Origin: an uncultured Hyphomicrobiales bacterium | Lineage (GTDB): Bacteria > Pseudomonadota > Alphaproteobacteria > Rhizobiales > Xanthobacteraceae | Assembly: GCA_903878085.1 (NCBI GenBank) | Contig: CAIRGJ010000023.1 | Location: 1-64,000, forward strand | Length of the DNA stretch: 64,000 nt | Direction of reading: 5' to 3' | Part shown: in pieces, positions 28,523 to 40,029 of the stretch | Position numbering within the stretch: the stretch's first letter is position 1 | Layout of the letters: each line of letters opens with the position of its first letter | The notes under the pieces: model-generated | What the model was told of the DNA's origin: nothing | The model's database searches: none | The model's input: only the letters and a program-made list of their open reading frames with translations | Made by a program: the position numbers and the translations under genes

Positions 28523-29223
28523 GGCTTCGGCGCGGGATCGATATCCGCGGCGAAAGCCTTGGCTGACTCCGAGGAAAATTGCCGCCGCCACATCACGATC
28601 ACCACGCCGGTGGTGGTCAGCACCAGTGGCAGTGGACCCAGCAGCCAGCCGAGATAGCCGAGCGCGAAGAAGAACGCGCGCTGGCCGCGGTTGAAATGGC
28701 GGCCGGCATCCTCGCACAGCCGTGCGGCGCGGTGGGCGAAAGCTTTCGCGGCCGGTGTGTCTTTGGCTTCGGGCGGCGGCGCGGCGCCGACCATGATCGC
28801 GAAGTAATTGAACAGCCGGTACGACCAGGCGAACTTGAAGAACGCATAGACGAAGACGACGATCAGCCCCAGCATCTTCAATTCCCATAACTGCCGGGAT
28901 GGGATGGAGCCGAGGTTGAGCAGGGTGATCACCGGCAGGATGTCTTCGCTGGCCCGCATCATGGTCAGCGCGCCGCCGATCGCGATCAGGCTGGTGGAGG
29001 CGAAGAACGCCGTACCGTTCTGCAGCGCCGCGGTGACCTGGGCATCGACCATGCGTACGTCGCGTCCCAGCAGTTGCTCCATCCAGTTATCGCGGTAGCC
29101 GTTGACGCGCGCGTTGAGGCTGCGGCGTCCGGCGGCGGTTTTCTCGATGACGAGCGAATAGACGATCCAGGCGCCGGCGAAATAGGCGATAGCAAAAAGG
29201 TCAGGCAGGGTCAGCACCGGCAT
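28519..29223 (-). CDS. DUF599 family membrane protein
   Basis: RSLNARVNGYRDNWMEQLLGRDVRMVDAQVTAALQNGTAFFASTSLIAIGG. Confidence 0.85.
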   Translation of the reverse strand: MPVLTLPDLFAIAYFAGAWIVYSLVIEKTAAGRRSLNARVNGYRDNWMEQLLGRDVRMVDAQVTAALQNGTAFFASTSLIAIGGALTMMRASEDILPVITLLNLGSIPSRQLWELKMLGLIVVFVYAFFKFAWSYRLFNYFAIMVGAAPPPEAKDTPAAKAFAHRAARLCEDAGRHFNRGQRAFFFALGYLGWLLGPLPLVLTTTGVVIVMWRRQFSSESAKAFAADIDPAPKP

Positions 29224-29332
29224 CGAGTCGTTCCTCTGTTCCCATCGTGCCTGCTGACGCTCAAGGGTTCAACCGTCCTCACGCTTGAGCGGCGCTGCCG
29301 CCTCTGCCAAATAGGGGGGACAGGAGTTCGTC

Positions 29333-29758
29333 ATGCCGCAAACCATTACCGTTGGCTACAAGGCGCTGGTCGAGGCCGCCGAGCGCGAGATCGAGACGCT
29401 GCCGGTCGAGCAGGCGGTCGCCTTGGCCGGGCGTGACGACATTGTGCTGGTCGATATCCGCGATCCGCGCGAATTGACGCGGGACGGCAAGGTGCCGGGC
29501 GCCTTCCATTGTCCGCGCGGCATGCTGGAGTTCTGGATCGACCCGCAGAGCCCCTATCACAAGCCGGTGTTCGCGCAGGACAAGAAGTTCGTGTTCTTCT
29601 GCGCCGGCGGTTTGCGGTCGGCTTTGGCGGCGCAGACCGCGCAGCACATGGGGCTCAAACCGGTCGCGCATATTCGTGGCGGCTTTGGCGCCTGGAAAAA
29701 GGCCGGCGGCCCGGTCGAGACGCCGGAGGCCAAACACGCTGCGCCGAAGAAAGAGTAA
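29333..29758 (+). CDS. Rhodanese-like domain protein
   Basis: DIVLVDIRDPRELTRDGKVPGAFHCPRGMLEFW...FVFFCAGGLRSALAAQTAQHMG. Confidence 0.9.
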   Translation: MPQTITVGYKALVEAAEREIETLPVEQAVALAGRDDIVLVDIRDPRELTRDGKVPGAFHCPRGMLEFWIDPQSPYHKPVFAQDKKFVFFCAGGLRSALAAQTAQHMGLKPVAHIRGGFGAWKKAGGPVETPEAKHAAPKKE

Positions 29759-29764
29759 GCGGCC

Positions 29765-30439
29765 ATGATGCTGAAACTGCTCATCGGCAACAAGAACTAT
29801 TCGTCCTGGTCGTTGCGGCCCTGGATCGCGATGAAGGCTGCCGCCATCGCCTTCGACGAAGAGCTGATCCCGCTCTATGAGCCGGGCAGCCGGGAACAGG
29901 TTTTGAAAGTTTCGCCCGCCGGCAAGGTGCCGGTGCTGATCGACGGTGACACCGTCATCTGGGAATCGCTCGCCATCCTTGAATATCTGGCGGAGAAGTT
30001 TCCGATCGCCGAGCTGTGGCCGGCCGACATGCGCGCCCGCGGCCATGCCCGCGTCGTCGCCAACGAGATGCACGGCGGCTTCCAGGCGCTGCGCAAGGCG
30101 TGCCCGATGAACATGTGGCTGCCGCCGAAAACGCGGCCGCAGCCCGACGACGTCATGGAGAATGTCTGGCGCATCGACGCGCTGTGGCGCGACTGCCGCG
30201 CGCGCTTCGGTGACGGCGGCGATTTTCTGTTCGGCGGCTTCGGCGCGGCCGACGCGATGTATGCGCCGGTGGTGTCGCGGCTGCACAGCTACGGGCTGCC
30301 GGTCAGCGCCGAGTCGCGCCTCTACATGGACGCGGTGATGGCACTGCCGGCCTGGCGCGAATGGCACGACGCCGCGCTCAAGGAACCCTGGGTGATGCAG
30401 CACAACGAGCCGGACTGGCCGCTGGTGCGCGGAGTGTAG
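29765..30439 (+). CDS. Glutathione S-transferase family protein
   Basis: LLIGNKNYSSWSLRPWIAMKAA...KVPVLIDGDTVIWESLAILEYLAE. Confidence 0.9.
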   Translation: MMLKLLIGNKNYSSWSLRPWIAMKAAAIAFDEELIPLYEPGSREQVLKVSPAGKVPVLIDGDTVIWESLAILEYLAEKFPIAELWPADMRARGHARVVANEMHGGFQALRKACPMNMWLPPKTRPQPDDVMENVWRIDALWRDCRARFGDGGDFLFGGFGAADAMYAPVVSRLHSYGLPVSAESRLYMDAVMALPAWREWHDAALKEPWVMQHNEPDWPLVRGV

Positions 30440-30478
30440 TTACCACGGCTGCGATCGGGCAGGTCGCGTGCACAGGTA

Positions 30479-30826
30479 TCAACCTTGTGCGGCGGTGACC
30501 ACGATTTCGACCAGATGCGGAGGCTCGAGATCGACGCCGAGGCAGGCGCGCATCGGCGGATTGGCGCGGTCGACCCATTCGTCCCACGCTTGGTTCATCT
30601 CTTCCTTGTGCGCGATGTCGGCGATGTAGACGATCGCCGACAGGATGCGGCTCTTGTCGATGCCGGACATCGCCAGGCTCTCGTCGATCCGGCGCAGCGC
30701 TTTTCGGGTCTGCTCGTAGAAACCGGGGTCGGGATCGGGCGACACCGCCACCGTGAACACCAAGCCGTCGTGAACCACGGCACGGCTGCGGGTCGGCGTC
30801 AGACCGGGAAATCGCGTGATCATCAA
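30479..30826 (-). CDS. RidA (YjgF/YER057c/UK114) family protein
   Basis: VFTVAVSPDPDPGFYEQTRKALRRIDESLAMSGIDKSRILSAIVYIADI...NPPMRACLGVDL. Confidence 0.85.
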   Translation of the reverse strand: MMITRFPGLTPTRSRAVVHDGLVFTVAVSPDPDPGFYEQTRKALRRIDESLAMSGIDKSRILSAIVYIADIAHKEEMNQAWDEWVDRANPPMRACLGVDLEPPHLVEIVVTAAQG

Positions 30827-30948
30827 GGGGCTCCTTTCGGGCCGGAAGCGGCTGGATATCGGCCCATGCTAGCCCAGTGCGGAAGCATTTCCTTCCCTTT
30901 CCACCCGCGCCATAGTGGCGGTCTTAAAGATTCGGGGAGGGGCGAGGC

Positions 30949-32556
<1,608 letters not shown>

Positions 32557-32561
32557 CGATA

Positions 32562-32942
32562 ATGTCTGATCTTGTAAACTTTTTATTATCTCACACTGGA
32601 GCGCTAACGGCGCTGCTGACAGTCGCTGGCGGAATATTTGCTTTCATCAAATGGCTCGATGCAAGGGCATTGGAGCAAAAAGAAAAACGACGACAGCGAT
32701 ATGAACGGCTCATTGATATTATCATTGGTCAAGAAATTGATGGTCAGAAGCCTGTAGTGTTACAACAAATTGTTGCCGTTTGGATGTTGTCTGAGTTCGA
32801 AGAATTTGAACATATCACGCGCAAAATATTTATTGATCGGGATCCGAGAGGTTCCTCCACCGAGGCGTGGCTAACGCAGATTCATCCTGAGATATTGAAA
32901 ATGCTTGGTGAGAGCGAGCGTAGGGTGGGCAAAGGCGCGTAG
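32562..32942 (+). CDS. Hypothetical protein with N-terminal TM helix; C-terminus encoded by a palindromic repeat
   Basis: AT-rich ORF; one TM; last residues RVGKGA* fall in the 32920..33017 repeat. Confidence 0.5.
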   Translation: MSDLVNFLLSHTGALTALLTVAGGIFAFIKWLDARALEQKEKRRQRYERLIDIIIGQEIDGQKPVVLQQIVAVWMLSEFEEFEHITRKIFIDRDPRGSSTEAWLTQIHPEILKMLGESERRVGKGA

Positions 32943-33017
32943 CGCGCGTGCCCACGCGCTTGCGATTTCAAACACGCATAAAAAGTCGGTGGGCTCGCTT
33001 CGCTTAGCCCACCCTAC
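32920..33017. repeat. REP/MITE-like palindromic element, two hairpins
   Basis: Terminal 11-bp perfect inverted repeat GTAGGGTGGGC/GCCCACCCTAC; inner hairpins GTGGGCA...TGCCCAC and GTGGGCT...AGCCCAC. Confidence 0.75.
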
Positions 33018-33066
33018 AAGCAGTTCTTGGCCTATAATCGTCCCCTGACGCTCAAGGGGGCATCCG

Positions 33067-33552
33067 ATGCTGATGACATCTCGCTGCAGTCTCGCGCTCT
33101 GCGTTTCGCTTTTCCTGCTATCCGCCGCTTCTCCCGCCTTTGCCGCGATCGAGCTCGATCCGGGGATGTGGCAGGACACCGAGACCGGCGAAGAGGACGG
33201 CAAGCCAGTCAAGCCCGAGGTCACCAGCGATTGCATGGCGCCGGAAGAGGCTAAGGATCCGGTCAAGGCATTGTCCGTGATGAAGGACGGCGCCGGGCAG
33301 TGTAAGAAGCTCGAGGTCAAGGAGAAGGGCAATGTCGTGTCGATCGAGATGCAATGCGGCGACCCCAAGGAAATGTCGATCGAAATGATCGGCACCTACA
33401 CCTTCCTGGACCGGCGGCATTACATCGGCACCATGAAATCGACCATCATCCACGGCGGTCAGACCGCGACCTCCAATAAGACAGTGGATTCGAAATGGAT
33501 CGGACCGTGCACGGCCGCGCCGGCCGGCAAGACTGCGCCGGGCAAGAAGTGA
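33067..33552 (+). CDS. DUF3617 domain-containing protein
   Basis: IELDPGMWQDTETGEEDGKPV...TSDCMAPEEAKDPVKAL. Confidence 0.75.
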   Translation: MLMTSRCSLALCVSLFLLSAASPAFAAIELDPGMWQDTETGEEDGKPVKPEVTSDCMAPEEAKDPVKALSVMKDGAGQCKKLEVKEKGNVVSIEMQCGDPKEMSIEMIGTYTFLDRRHYIGTMKSTIIHGGQTATSNKTVDSKWIGPCTAAPAGKTAPGKK

Positions 33553-33571
33553 CAACAGCGGACCGGGCGCC

Positions 33572-34264
33572 ATGAATTACAAATCCGCCCTCATCGTCGG
33601 CGCCGGCTCCGGGCTGTCGGCCGCGCTGGCGCGCGCCTTCGCCAAGGCGGGCATGAGCGTCGCGCTGGCGGCGCGGTCCGCCGACAAGCTCAGTGAGTTC
33701 GTCAAGGCGACCGGCGCTAGGGCATACAATTGCGATGCCGCAAAGCGCGGTGAGGTCGAGAAGCTGTTCGCCGATCTCGATGCGGAGAAGCTCACGCCCG
33801 ACGTCGTCGTCTACAACGCCAGCTATCGCACGCGCGGGCCGCTGATCGATCTCGATCCGGTCGAGGTCGCCAAGGCGATCGAGATCACTGCCTTCGGCGG
33901 CTTTCTGGTCGCCCAGGCGGCGGTGCGCCGCATGCTGCCCAAGGGGCAGGGCGCGATCCTGTTCACCGGCGCCTCGGCATCTGTGAAGGGCTATGCGCAG
34001 TCGGCGCCGTTCGCGATGGGCAAGTTCGCACTGCGCGGCCTGGCGCAAAGCATGGCGCGCGAGCTAGCGCCGCAGGGCATCCACGTCGCGCATTTCGTCA
34101 TCGACGGCGGCATCAAGAGCCCGCGCCGCGCCGAACCCGCTTCCAGCCCGGACTCGCTACTCGATCCCGAGGCCATCGCCGCCAGTTATCTGCACGTGCT
34201 GCAACAGCCGCGCAGCGCCTGGACGCAAGAGCTGGAGCTGCGGCCTTTCGTCGAGAAGTTTTGA
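33572..34264 (+). CDS. SDR family oxidoreductase
   Basis: ALIVGAGSGLSAALARAFAKAGMSVALAARS; NASYRTRGPLIDLDP. Confidence 0.88.
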   Translation: MNYKSALIVGAGSGLSAALARAFAKAGMSVALAARSADKLSEFVKATGARAYNCDAAKRGEVEKLFADLDAEKLTPDVVVYNASYRTRGPLIDLDPVEVAKAIEITAFGGFLVAQAAVRRMLPKGQGAILFTGASASVKGYAQSAPFAMGKFALRGLAQSMARELAPQGIHVAHFVIDGGIKSPRRAEPASSPDSLLDPEAIAASYLHVLQQPRSAWTQELELRPFVEKF

Positions 34265-34363
34265 CGGCCTAATTTATTGCCGGCCGCGCCGCACAAAGAG
34301 CTCACGCAGCCGTGACCGGCCGATTCAGAGGCCGTTTACCCCCGGACGCCTAGCGTCACCGTC

Positions 34364-34693
34364 ATGGGGATTTTGGCGACTCCGGTGAAAATCAACGGCA
34401 CGGTGTGCCGCAATTGCTATGACGTCGACTGGGCGCGCAAAGCCGAGGCCGAGGCCACCAAGAAGCGCGACGCCGAAGCGGCAAAGAAAGCCAAAGAGAC
34501 GACTGCGCCGGATGGCTCGGCTCCGGATAAAGCCAGCCCGGCGTCCAGCTTCGATAACCAAGCGGTAACCACGTTCGGCGGCTCGCTCAAAGATGCGTCG
34601 CGCGCTGCGACCGTCGCGGCCGCTTCCGCCGACGCGCCGGTTGCCCCGCCGCCCACCGACACGCCCGGCCAGTCGGTCAACATCTACGCTTAG
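34364..34693 (+). CDS. Hypothetical protein (Cys-x2-Cys near N-terminus, low complexity C-terminus)
   Basis: MGILATPVKINGTVCRNCYDVD... Confidence 0.5.
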   Translation: MGILATPVKINGTVCRNCYDVDWARKAEAEATKKRDAEAAKKAKETTAPDGSAPDKASPASSFDNQAVTTFGGSLKDASRAATVAAASADAPVAPPPTDTPGQSVNIYA

Positions 34694-34733
34694 CCGGTAG
34701 CGCCGCCCGCGCCCCGCGTGGTAAACGCGGGCC

Positions 34734-35462
34734 ATGATCGATCCCACCGAACTCAAGCAACTCGCCCCCACCGGAAACCTGCGCGGCGGCATCGTGGTGT
34801 CGCCGGCGGCGTCGGCGTTCTTCGCCATCAGGGACGCCGGCGGCGCACCGCGCGGCGTCACCATCGACTTGCTGTACGCCTTTGCGGACAAGCTGAAGCT
34901 GCCGCTCGAATTGCAGATCTACGAGAATTCCGGGCAGGTGACCGATGCGGTTGCCTCCGGCGTTTGCGACGTCGCCTTCATGCCGCGCGACGTGACGCGC
35001 GAGGGCAAGGTCGATTTCGGCCCGGCCTATTACTTCATTTCCAGCACCTATCTGGTGCCGGCCGGCTCGACCATCAAAACCATCGATGAGGTCAACCGGC
35101 CCGGCGTGCGCATCGTCGGCATCTCCAACACCACGACGGTGCGCAGCGCGCGCCGCACCGCGCCTTTGGCCTCGGCCGAGGAAGTGGCGAGCGTCGATCT
35201 GATGACTGAGATGGCGGCCGCCGGCAACGGCGATGCCTTCGCGCTGTCGCATGACTCGTTTGCCGGCTTACTGCCGAAGCTGCCGGGCGCGCGCGTGCTG
35301 CCGGGCCATTTCCAGCAGACCGGGATTTCCGTCGCGGTGCCGAAGGGCCGGGGCGCGGCGTTGAAGATCGCCAGCGCGTTGCTGGAAGACGCCAAGAAAT
35401 CCGGCGCCGTGCGCCGCGCGCTCGATGCCGCCGGGTTCAAGGACGCCGAAGTCGCGCCCTGA
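34734..35462 (+). CDS. Transporter substrate-binding domain protein (ABC amino-acid type)
   Basis: GGAPRGVTIDLLYAFADKLKLPLELQIYENSGQVTDAVASGVCDVAFM. Confidence 0.85.
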   Translation: MIDPTELKQLAPTGNLRGGIVVSPAASAFFAIRDAGGAPRGVTIDLLYAFADKLKLPLELQIYENSGQVTDAVASGVCDVAFMPRDVTREGKVDFGPAYYFISSTYLVPAGSTIKTIDEVNRPGVRIVGISNTTTVRSARRTAPLASAEEVASVDLMTEMAAAGNGDAFALSHDSFAGLLPKLPGARVLPGHFQQTGISVAVPKGRGAALKIASALLEDAKKSGAVRRALDAAGFKDAEVAP

Positions 35463-36633
35463 CGGCCGTCACCGCCAGATACAACAATGCCGCGCCGGCC
35501 AGCGCCCAACATGCGATCGGCGTCCACTGCAGCGTAGCGTTGAGCACCGGATCGGCGTTGAAGCCGGTCGCCACCGTCGCCATGCGCGCCAAGGTCGCCA
35601 GCGCCAGCGCCGAGAACAGCAGCCCCGACATGCGGCCTTCGCCGCCATTGGCGCCAACGGCAAAGGCCACGGTGAAGGCGCTCATCAGGATCGCGCCCCA
35701 GGCGGCGCCAGCGGCGAATTGCGCGATCACCAGTTGCTCGAGGCCTTGCGCCAGATGCGCCGCGAGAATGGCGAGCGCGCCGATCAGCGCGGCGCCGCCC
35801 ATCACCGCATAACCGCCGAGCCGTTTGGTGACGACGCCGGCCGGGAACATGGAGATATTGAAGCCGATCCAGAACACCGGCATCAGCCATTGCAATTCGG
35901 CCGCCGGCGCAAAGCGCAGGAACAGCGGCGCGCTGTCGAGCGCGAAATGGATCTGGTAGCCGAGCGCCAGCACGATCATGCCGAGCGCGAAGACGATCGC
36001 CGGTTTTGTCATGGTGCCGAAGCTGCCGACCGGCGGGCTGGCGGGCTTCGGTACGCTCGCCAGCTTGCGCTCGGCCGAAATCATGCCCAACGTCGTCAGC
36101 ACCAGCACGATGCTCGCCACAGCGAACGGGATGCGCGGATCGACGTCGCGCAGGGTGATTGCCAGATAGGGCGCGACCGCCCCGGCGATGCCGGTGCCCA
36201 GCAAAGCAAGGCTCGCGAGAAACGGGATCGAAGGCTTGGCGGCATATTTGCCGAGCAGCATCAGCGGCGGCGACCGCAGTGCGGAGGAGGTGACGGTCCA
36301 CACCACCGTCACCGCGATCAGCGTGGCCGCGCCCGCGCCGGCGACGAAGGGCAGCGCCAGGAACGCGGCGCAGGACACCGCGGTGGCAATGGCAACCCAA
36401 ACGCCAAGCCGTCCCAGCACGCGCGTCATTTTGTCGGCGGCGATGCCGGTGATGAAATCGCTGACGGTGAAGATCGCCTGATCGAGCATCAGCAGCCAGA
36501 TCACCGCGCCGGGCGCGATGCCGGCGGCGGCCGCCAGCTTCGGCAGATAGATGACGTAAACCGTCCAGCACAGCGTGAAGAACAGCTGCAAGGCCGCAAG
36601 GTACCAGCCAAAGCGTTGCGACACGGTCCCCAT
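35437..36633 (-). CDS. MFS transporter
   Basis: ~12 TM pattern, GRLGVW loop; convergent overlap with preceding gene. Confidence 0.82.
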   Translation of the reverse strand: MGTVSQRFGWYLAALQLFFTLCWTVYVIYLPKLAAAAGIAPGAVIWLLMLDQAIFTVSDFITGIAADKMTRVLGRLGVWVAIATAVSCAAFLALPFVAGAGAATLIAVTVVWTVTSSALRSPPLMLLGKYAAKPSIPFLASLALLGTGIAGAVAPYLAITLRDVDPRIPFAVASIVLVLTTLGMISAERKLASVPKPASPPVGSFGTMTKPAIVFALGMIVLALGYQIHFALDSAPLFLRFAPAAELQWLMPVFWIGFNISMFPAGVVTKRLGGYAVMGGAALIGALAILAAHLAQGLEQLVIAQFAAGAAWGAILMSAFTVAFAVGANGGEGRMSGLLFSALALATLARMATVATGFNADPVLNATLQWTPIACWALAGAALLYLAVTAVRARLRRP

Positions 36634-36643
36634 CCCGCGTTGG

Positions 36644-37618
36644 TTACATCGTCACGATCACATTCCCCACCGTGCCGCGCTCGACCGCCTCGTGGGCGGC
36701 GACGATATCGGCCAGCGCATAAATCGGCTGCGCCACGCGGTTGACCAAGGTGCCTTGTGCCAGCGCGGCATTGATCGCGGCGACGGCGCGCGCGCGCTCG
36801 GTCGCGTCGAGCTCGTAGACCAGGAAGAACTGCAGCCGGATCGAATTGACCAGGCAGAACGACGCGGGGATGGCCGCTTCCGGCCCGCCGGTGCCGTAGA
36901 TGATGACGCTGCCTTTGGGCCGCAGCACGCTGGGCAGCAATCTGGCGTTGGCGGCGATGTCCATCTCGATCACCGCATCGACGCCGCGTTTTCCCGTCAA
37001 TTCCATCACCCGCTCGCCGACATTGTCGCGTTTGTAGTCGATGGTGTGGTCGGCACCGGCCTCGCGCGCGATCGCGGCTTTCTCGGGCGACGACACGGTG
37101 GTGAGAACGGTGCAGCCTGCCGCCTTGGCGAATTGGATGATGTATTGGCCCACCGACCCGGCGCCGCCGGCGACCAGCAGCGTGGTGCCTTTGCCCGCGC
37201 CGGCCAGAACGATGGCGTGATAGGCGGTCATGGCGGGAATGCCGAGGCAGGCGCCTGCCTCGAAGCTCACTTTATCCGGTAGCTTCACCGCCATGTCGGT
37301 GGGCAGCGCGATGTATTCGGCGGCGGTGCCGAACGGCCGCTTCCACTGGCCGTTCCAGACCCAGACGCGCTCGCCGATGCGCGATTTCGCCACGCCGTCG
37401 CCGACCTGGTCGATCACGCCGGCGCCATCGCTTTGCGGGATCAATTGCGGCCAGGCGATTTTGCGGCTGCCCTGACGGGCTTTGACGTCGGACGGGTTGA
37501 CCCCCGAGGTGGCGAGCTTGACCCGGACTTCGCCGGGGCCCGCCTGCGGGGTGGCGATGTCGCCGACGCGCAATACCGCGCGCGCCGCACCGTTCGCCTC
37601 GTAATAAGCCGCTCGCAT
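36644..37618 (-). CDS. Zinc-type alcohol dehydrogenase / NADPH:quinone reductase family
   Basis: GEVRVKLATSGVNPSDVKARQG...TTLLVAGGAGSVGQYIIQFAKAAGC. Confidence 0.92.
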   Translation of the reverse strand: MRAAYYEANGAARAVLRVGDIATPQAGPGEVRVKLATSGVNPSDVKARQGSRKIAWPQLIPQSDGAGVIDQVGDGVAKSRIGERVWVWNGQWKRPFGTAAEYIALPTDMAVKLPDKVSFEAGACLGIPAMTAYHAIVLAGAGKGTTLLVAGGAGSVGQYIIQFAKAAGCTVLTTVSSPEKAAIAREAGADHTIDYKRDNVGERVMELTGKRGVDAVIEMDIAANARLLPSVLRPKGSVIIYGTGGPEAAIPASFCLVNSIRLQFFLVYELDATERARAVAAINAALAQGTLVNRVAQPIYALADIVAAHEAVERGTVGNVIVTM

Positions 37619-37673
37619 CGACGCCCCCTCTCATGGAGGCGGTACGATATCATTAGACTGAGGTCAGAAGCGA

Positions 37674-37874
37674 TCAGCCGGCGAGGCGGGTCCACTCCGA
37701 CCGGGCCTTTTCGGTCAGGTGCTGCCACTGGGTGTTGACGATGTCCCAGTTGACCATCGGCCGCTGGGCGCTCGCCGGCGCGTTCACGGCGTCGAGCGCA
37801 TTATGCGAGTCATAAAGATAGGCGCCGCCGATCGTCAGACAGACGCCCAGGATGATTCCGAACAAGACGCGCAT
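37674..37874 (-). CDS. Small hypothetical membrane-anchored protein
   Basis: MRVLFGIILGVCLTIGGAYLYDSHNALDA... Confidence 0.5.
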   Translation of the reverse strand: MRVLFGIILGVCLTIGGAYLYDSHNALDAVNAPASAQRPMVNWDIVNTQWQHLTEKARSEWTRLAG

Positions 37875-38049
37875 GATGAATTCTCCACGTATCCCCGCAG
37901 CAGCAACGTCCCGCACGGGGCGAAGTTCCCCCGGCTGAACCGGTTACCGCGGGGACTGGGTGTCCTGTCACAGAAGCCGCCAGGCGCCAAAATAAATGTT
38001 GTAAGCTATTGAAATAACTAATGTTCTGCCTTCAAAAACTTCGCCCGAA

Positions 38050-38553
38050 ATGAAAATTAGCTGCTATATTGTCGTTATGGGTACACAAACAACCAAGAGC
38101 ACCAAGCGGCCCACCAAGGCTGCGGCGCGAACCGCCAAAAAACACACCAAGCCCACCAAGGGTGCGCGCAGCGCCGAGAAAAGCGCGCGCGGCGCCGACA
38201 AGAAGGCGTCCAAATCGGCGCGCAGCCCGGTCGGCAAGACCGCCGAGACCGCGCGCACGCTGATCGCGGCTGCCCGCACCTCCAAGGTCGCGGTCACGCC
38301 GGCGCCGGCCAAGATGATCGCGAGCCCGCCGGTGCAGCCGGCCGCGCCCGAGATCGCGCTCAAGAGCCACAGGTATCACGTCGGCGAGATAGTCTATTTC
38401 ACGTCGCCGACCTTCGGCCGCGCCGCCGCCTCGGGCACCTATACGGTGGTCAAGCTGCTGCCGTCCGAGAGCGACGATTACCAATACCGGATCAAGAGTT
38501 CCGGCGAGGCCTTCGAGCGCGTGGCCAAGGAAAGCCAGCTCGACAAGATGTGA
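38050..38553 (+). CDS. Histone-H1-like Lys/Ala-rich N-terminal tail fused to a small C-terminal domain
   Basis: TTKSTKRPTKAAARTAKKHTKPTKGARSAEKS... then HRYHVGEIVYFTSPTFGRAAASGTYTVVKLLPSESDDYQYRIKSSGEAFERVAKESQL. Confidence 0.65.
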   Translation: MKISCYIVVMGTQTTKSTKRPTKAAARTAKKHTKPTKGARSAEKSARGADKKASKSARSPVGKTAETARTLIAAARTSKVAVTPAPAKMIASPPVQPAAPEIALKSHRYHVGEIVYFTSPTFGRAAASGTYTVVKLLPSESDDYQYRIKSSGEAFERVAKESQLDKM

Positions 38554-38632
38554 GCGCTAGGCGCTCCCGCCCATTGCTAATTCGTCTCCGCCATTGCCTA
38601 CAATGCGCTAATGAAAAGCGGGGGGACAGCGC

Positions 38633-38968
38633 ATGCCGATTTACATCACTCAAGGCCGTTACACGCGGGATGCCATCAAAGGCATGCTGATCAAGCCGGA
38701 GGATCGCGCCGATCCGCTGGCGCGTATTTTGGCCAAAGTCGGCGGCAAGCTGATCGGCTATTACCTGACCTTCGGCGAATATGACTTCCTGTCGATTGCC
38801 GAGGTGCCGAACGACACCCAGATGGCCGCGGTGCTGCTGGCCGCCGGCAGCAGCGGCGGCGTCACCGATCTCAAGACCACCGTCGCCATGACCTCGATCG
38901 AGGCCAAGGGCGCCTTTGCCGCGGCCAGCGACCTCGCGCCCGGCTATAAAGCGCCTGGCGGAACCTGA
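38633..38968 (+). CDS. GYD domain-containing protein
   Basis: YITQGRYTRDAIKGMLIKPEDR...GKLIGYYLTFGEYDFLSIAEVPND. Confidence 0.85.
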   Translation: MPIYITQGRYTRDAIKGMLIKPEDRADPLARILAKVGGKLIGYYLTFGEYDFLSIAEVPNDTQMAAVLLAAGSSGGVTDLKTTVAMTSIEAKGAFAAASDLAPGYKAPGGT

Positions 38969-39044
38969 CGGAATAAACAAAAGCCCAGCGACCTTATAAA
39001 AAGTCTGAACAAAAGCACTCCGATCAAACGCTCCTGGAGGATTC

Positions 39045-40022
39045 ATGATCAAGTTTTCGCTAAAATTCTTGCGGACCGCCGCGCTGATGTTGTTTCCCAT
39101 CGTGCTGGCGCTGCCGGCCTCGGCGCAGAATTATCCGAGCCGGCCGGTGAAAATGATCGTGCCGTTCGGCGCCGGCGGCCCCGCCGACGTCTATGCGCGC
39201 ATCCTGGCGCAGCATCTCTCGGAAGAGACCAAGCAATCCTTCGTGGTGGAAGATCGCCCCGGCGCCGGCGCGCTGATCGGCACCGACGCGGTCGCGAAAG
39301 CTGCGCCCGATGGCTACACGCTGCTGGTGATGTCGAACACCCACACCACCAACGAGTCGCTGCTGGCGAACAAGCCCTACGAGTTGATGCGCGACTTCGT
39401 GCCGGTGGCGACCATCAATTACTCCGACCTGCTGATGGTGGTGCATCCCTCCGTCGAGGCCAAGACTGTCGCCGAGTTCATCGCGCTGGCGAAAAAGGAC
39501 CCGGGCAAGCTCAATTACGCCTCGTCCGGCCCCGGCACGCCGTACCACATGGCCGGCGAGCTGTTCAAAGCCATGGCCAAGGTCGACGTCGTGCACATTC
39601 CGCACAAGGCCTCGGGCGACGCCCGCAACAGCGTGCTGTCCGGCAATGTGCAGATGATGTTCGACGCCGTCACCACCATGTCGGCTTTGGCTAAAGCCGG
39701 ACAGGTGCGTGCGGTCGCCACCACCGGCCTGACGCGCAATCCGCTGACGCCGGATCTGCCGACGGTCGCCGAGACCGTGCCCGGTTACGAGGCGACGATC
39801 TGGCTCGGCGTCATGGCGCCGAAAAACACGCCGAAGGACGTCATCGCCTTCCTCAACACCGCGATCAACAAGGTCATCAACCTTCCGGACGTCAAGGAAG
39901 TCTGGCTCAAGCAGGGCGCGATTCCACTGGTCAAGACGCCTGCGGAATTCGAGGCCTACTTGAAGAAGGACATCGAGAAGTGGGCCGAAGTGGTCAAGGT
40001 GTCCGGCGCGAAGGTGCAATGA
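39045..40022 (+). CDS. Tripartite tricarboxylate transporter (Bug family) substrate-binding protein
   Basis: YPSRPVKMIVPFGAGGPADVYARILAQHLSEETKQSFVVEDRPGAGALIG. Confidence 0.92.
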   Translation: MIKFSLKFLRTAALMLFPIVLALPASAQNYPSRPVKMIVPFGAGGPADVYARILAQHLSEETKQSFVVEDRPGAGALIGTDAVAKAAPDGYTLLVMSNTHTTNESLLANKPYELMRDFVPVATINYSDLLMVVHPSVEAKTVAEFIALAKKDPGKLNYASSGPGTPYHMAGELFKAMAKVDVVHIPHKASGDARNSVLSGNVQMMFDAVTTMSALAKAGQVRAVATTGLTRNPLTPDLPTVAETVPGYEATIWLGVMAPKNTPKDVIAFLNTAINKVINLPDVKEVWLKQGAIPLVKTPAEFEAYLKKDIEKWAEVVKVSGAKVQ

Positions 40023-40029
40023 TCGCGAT

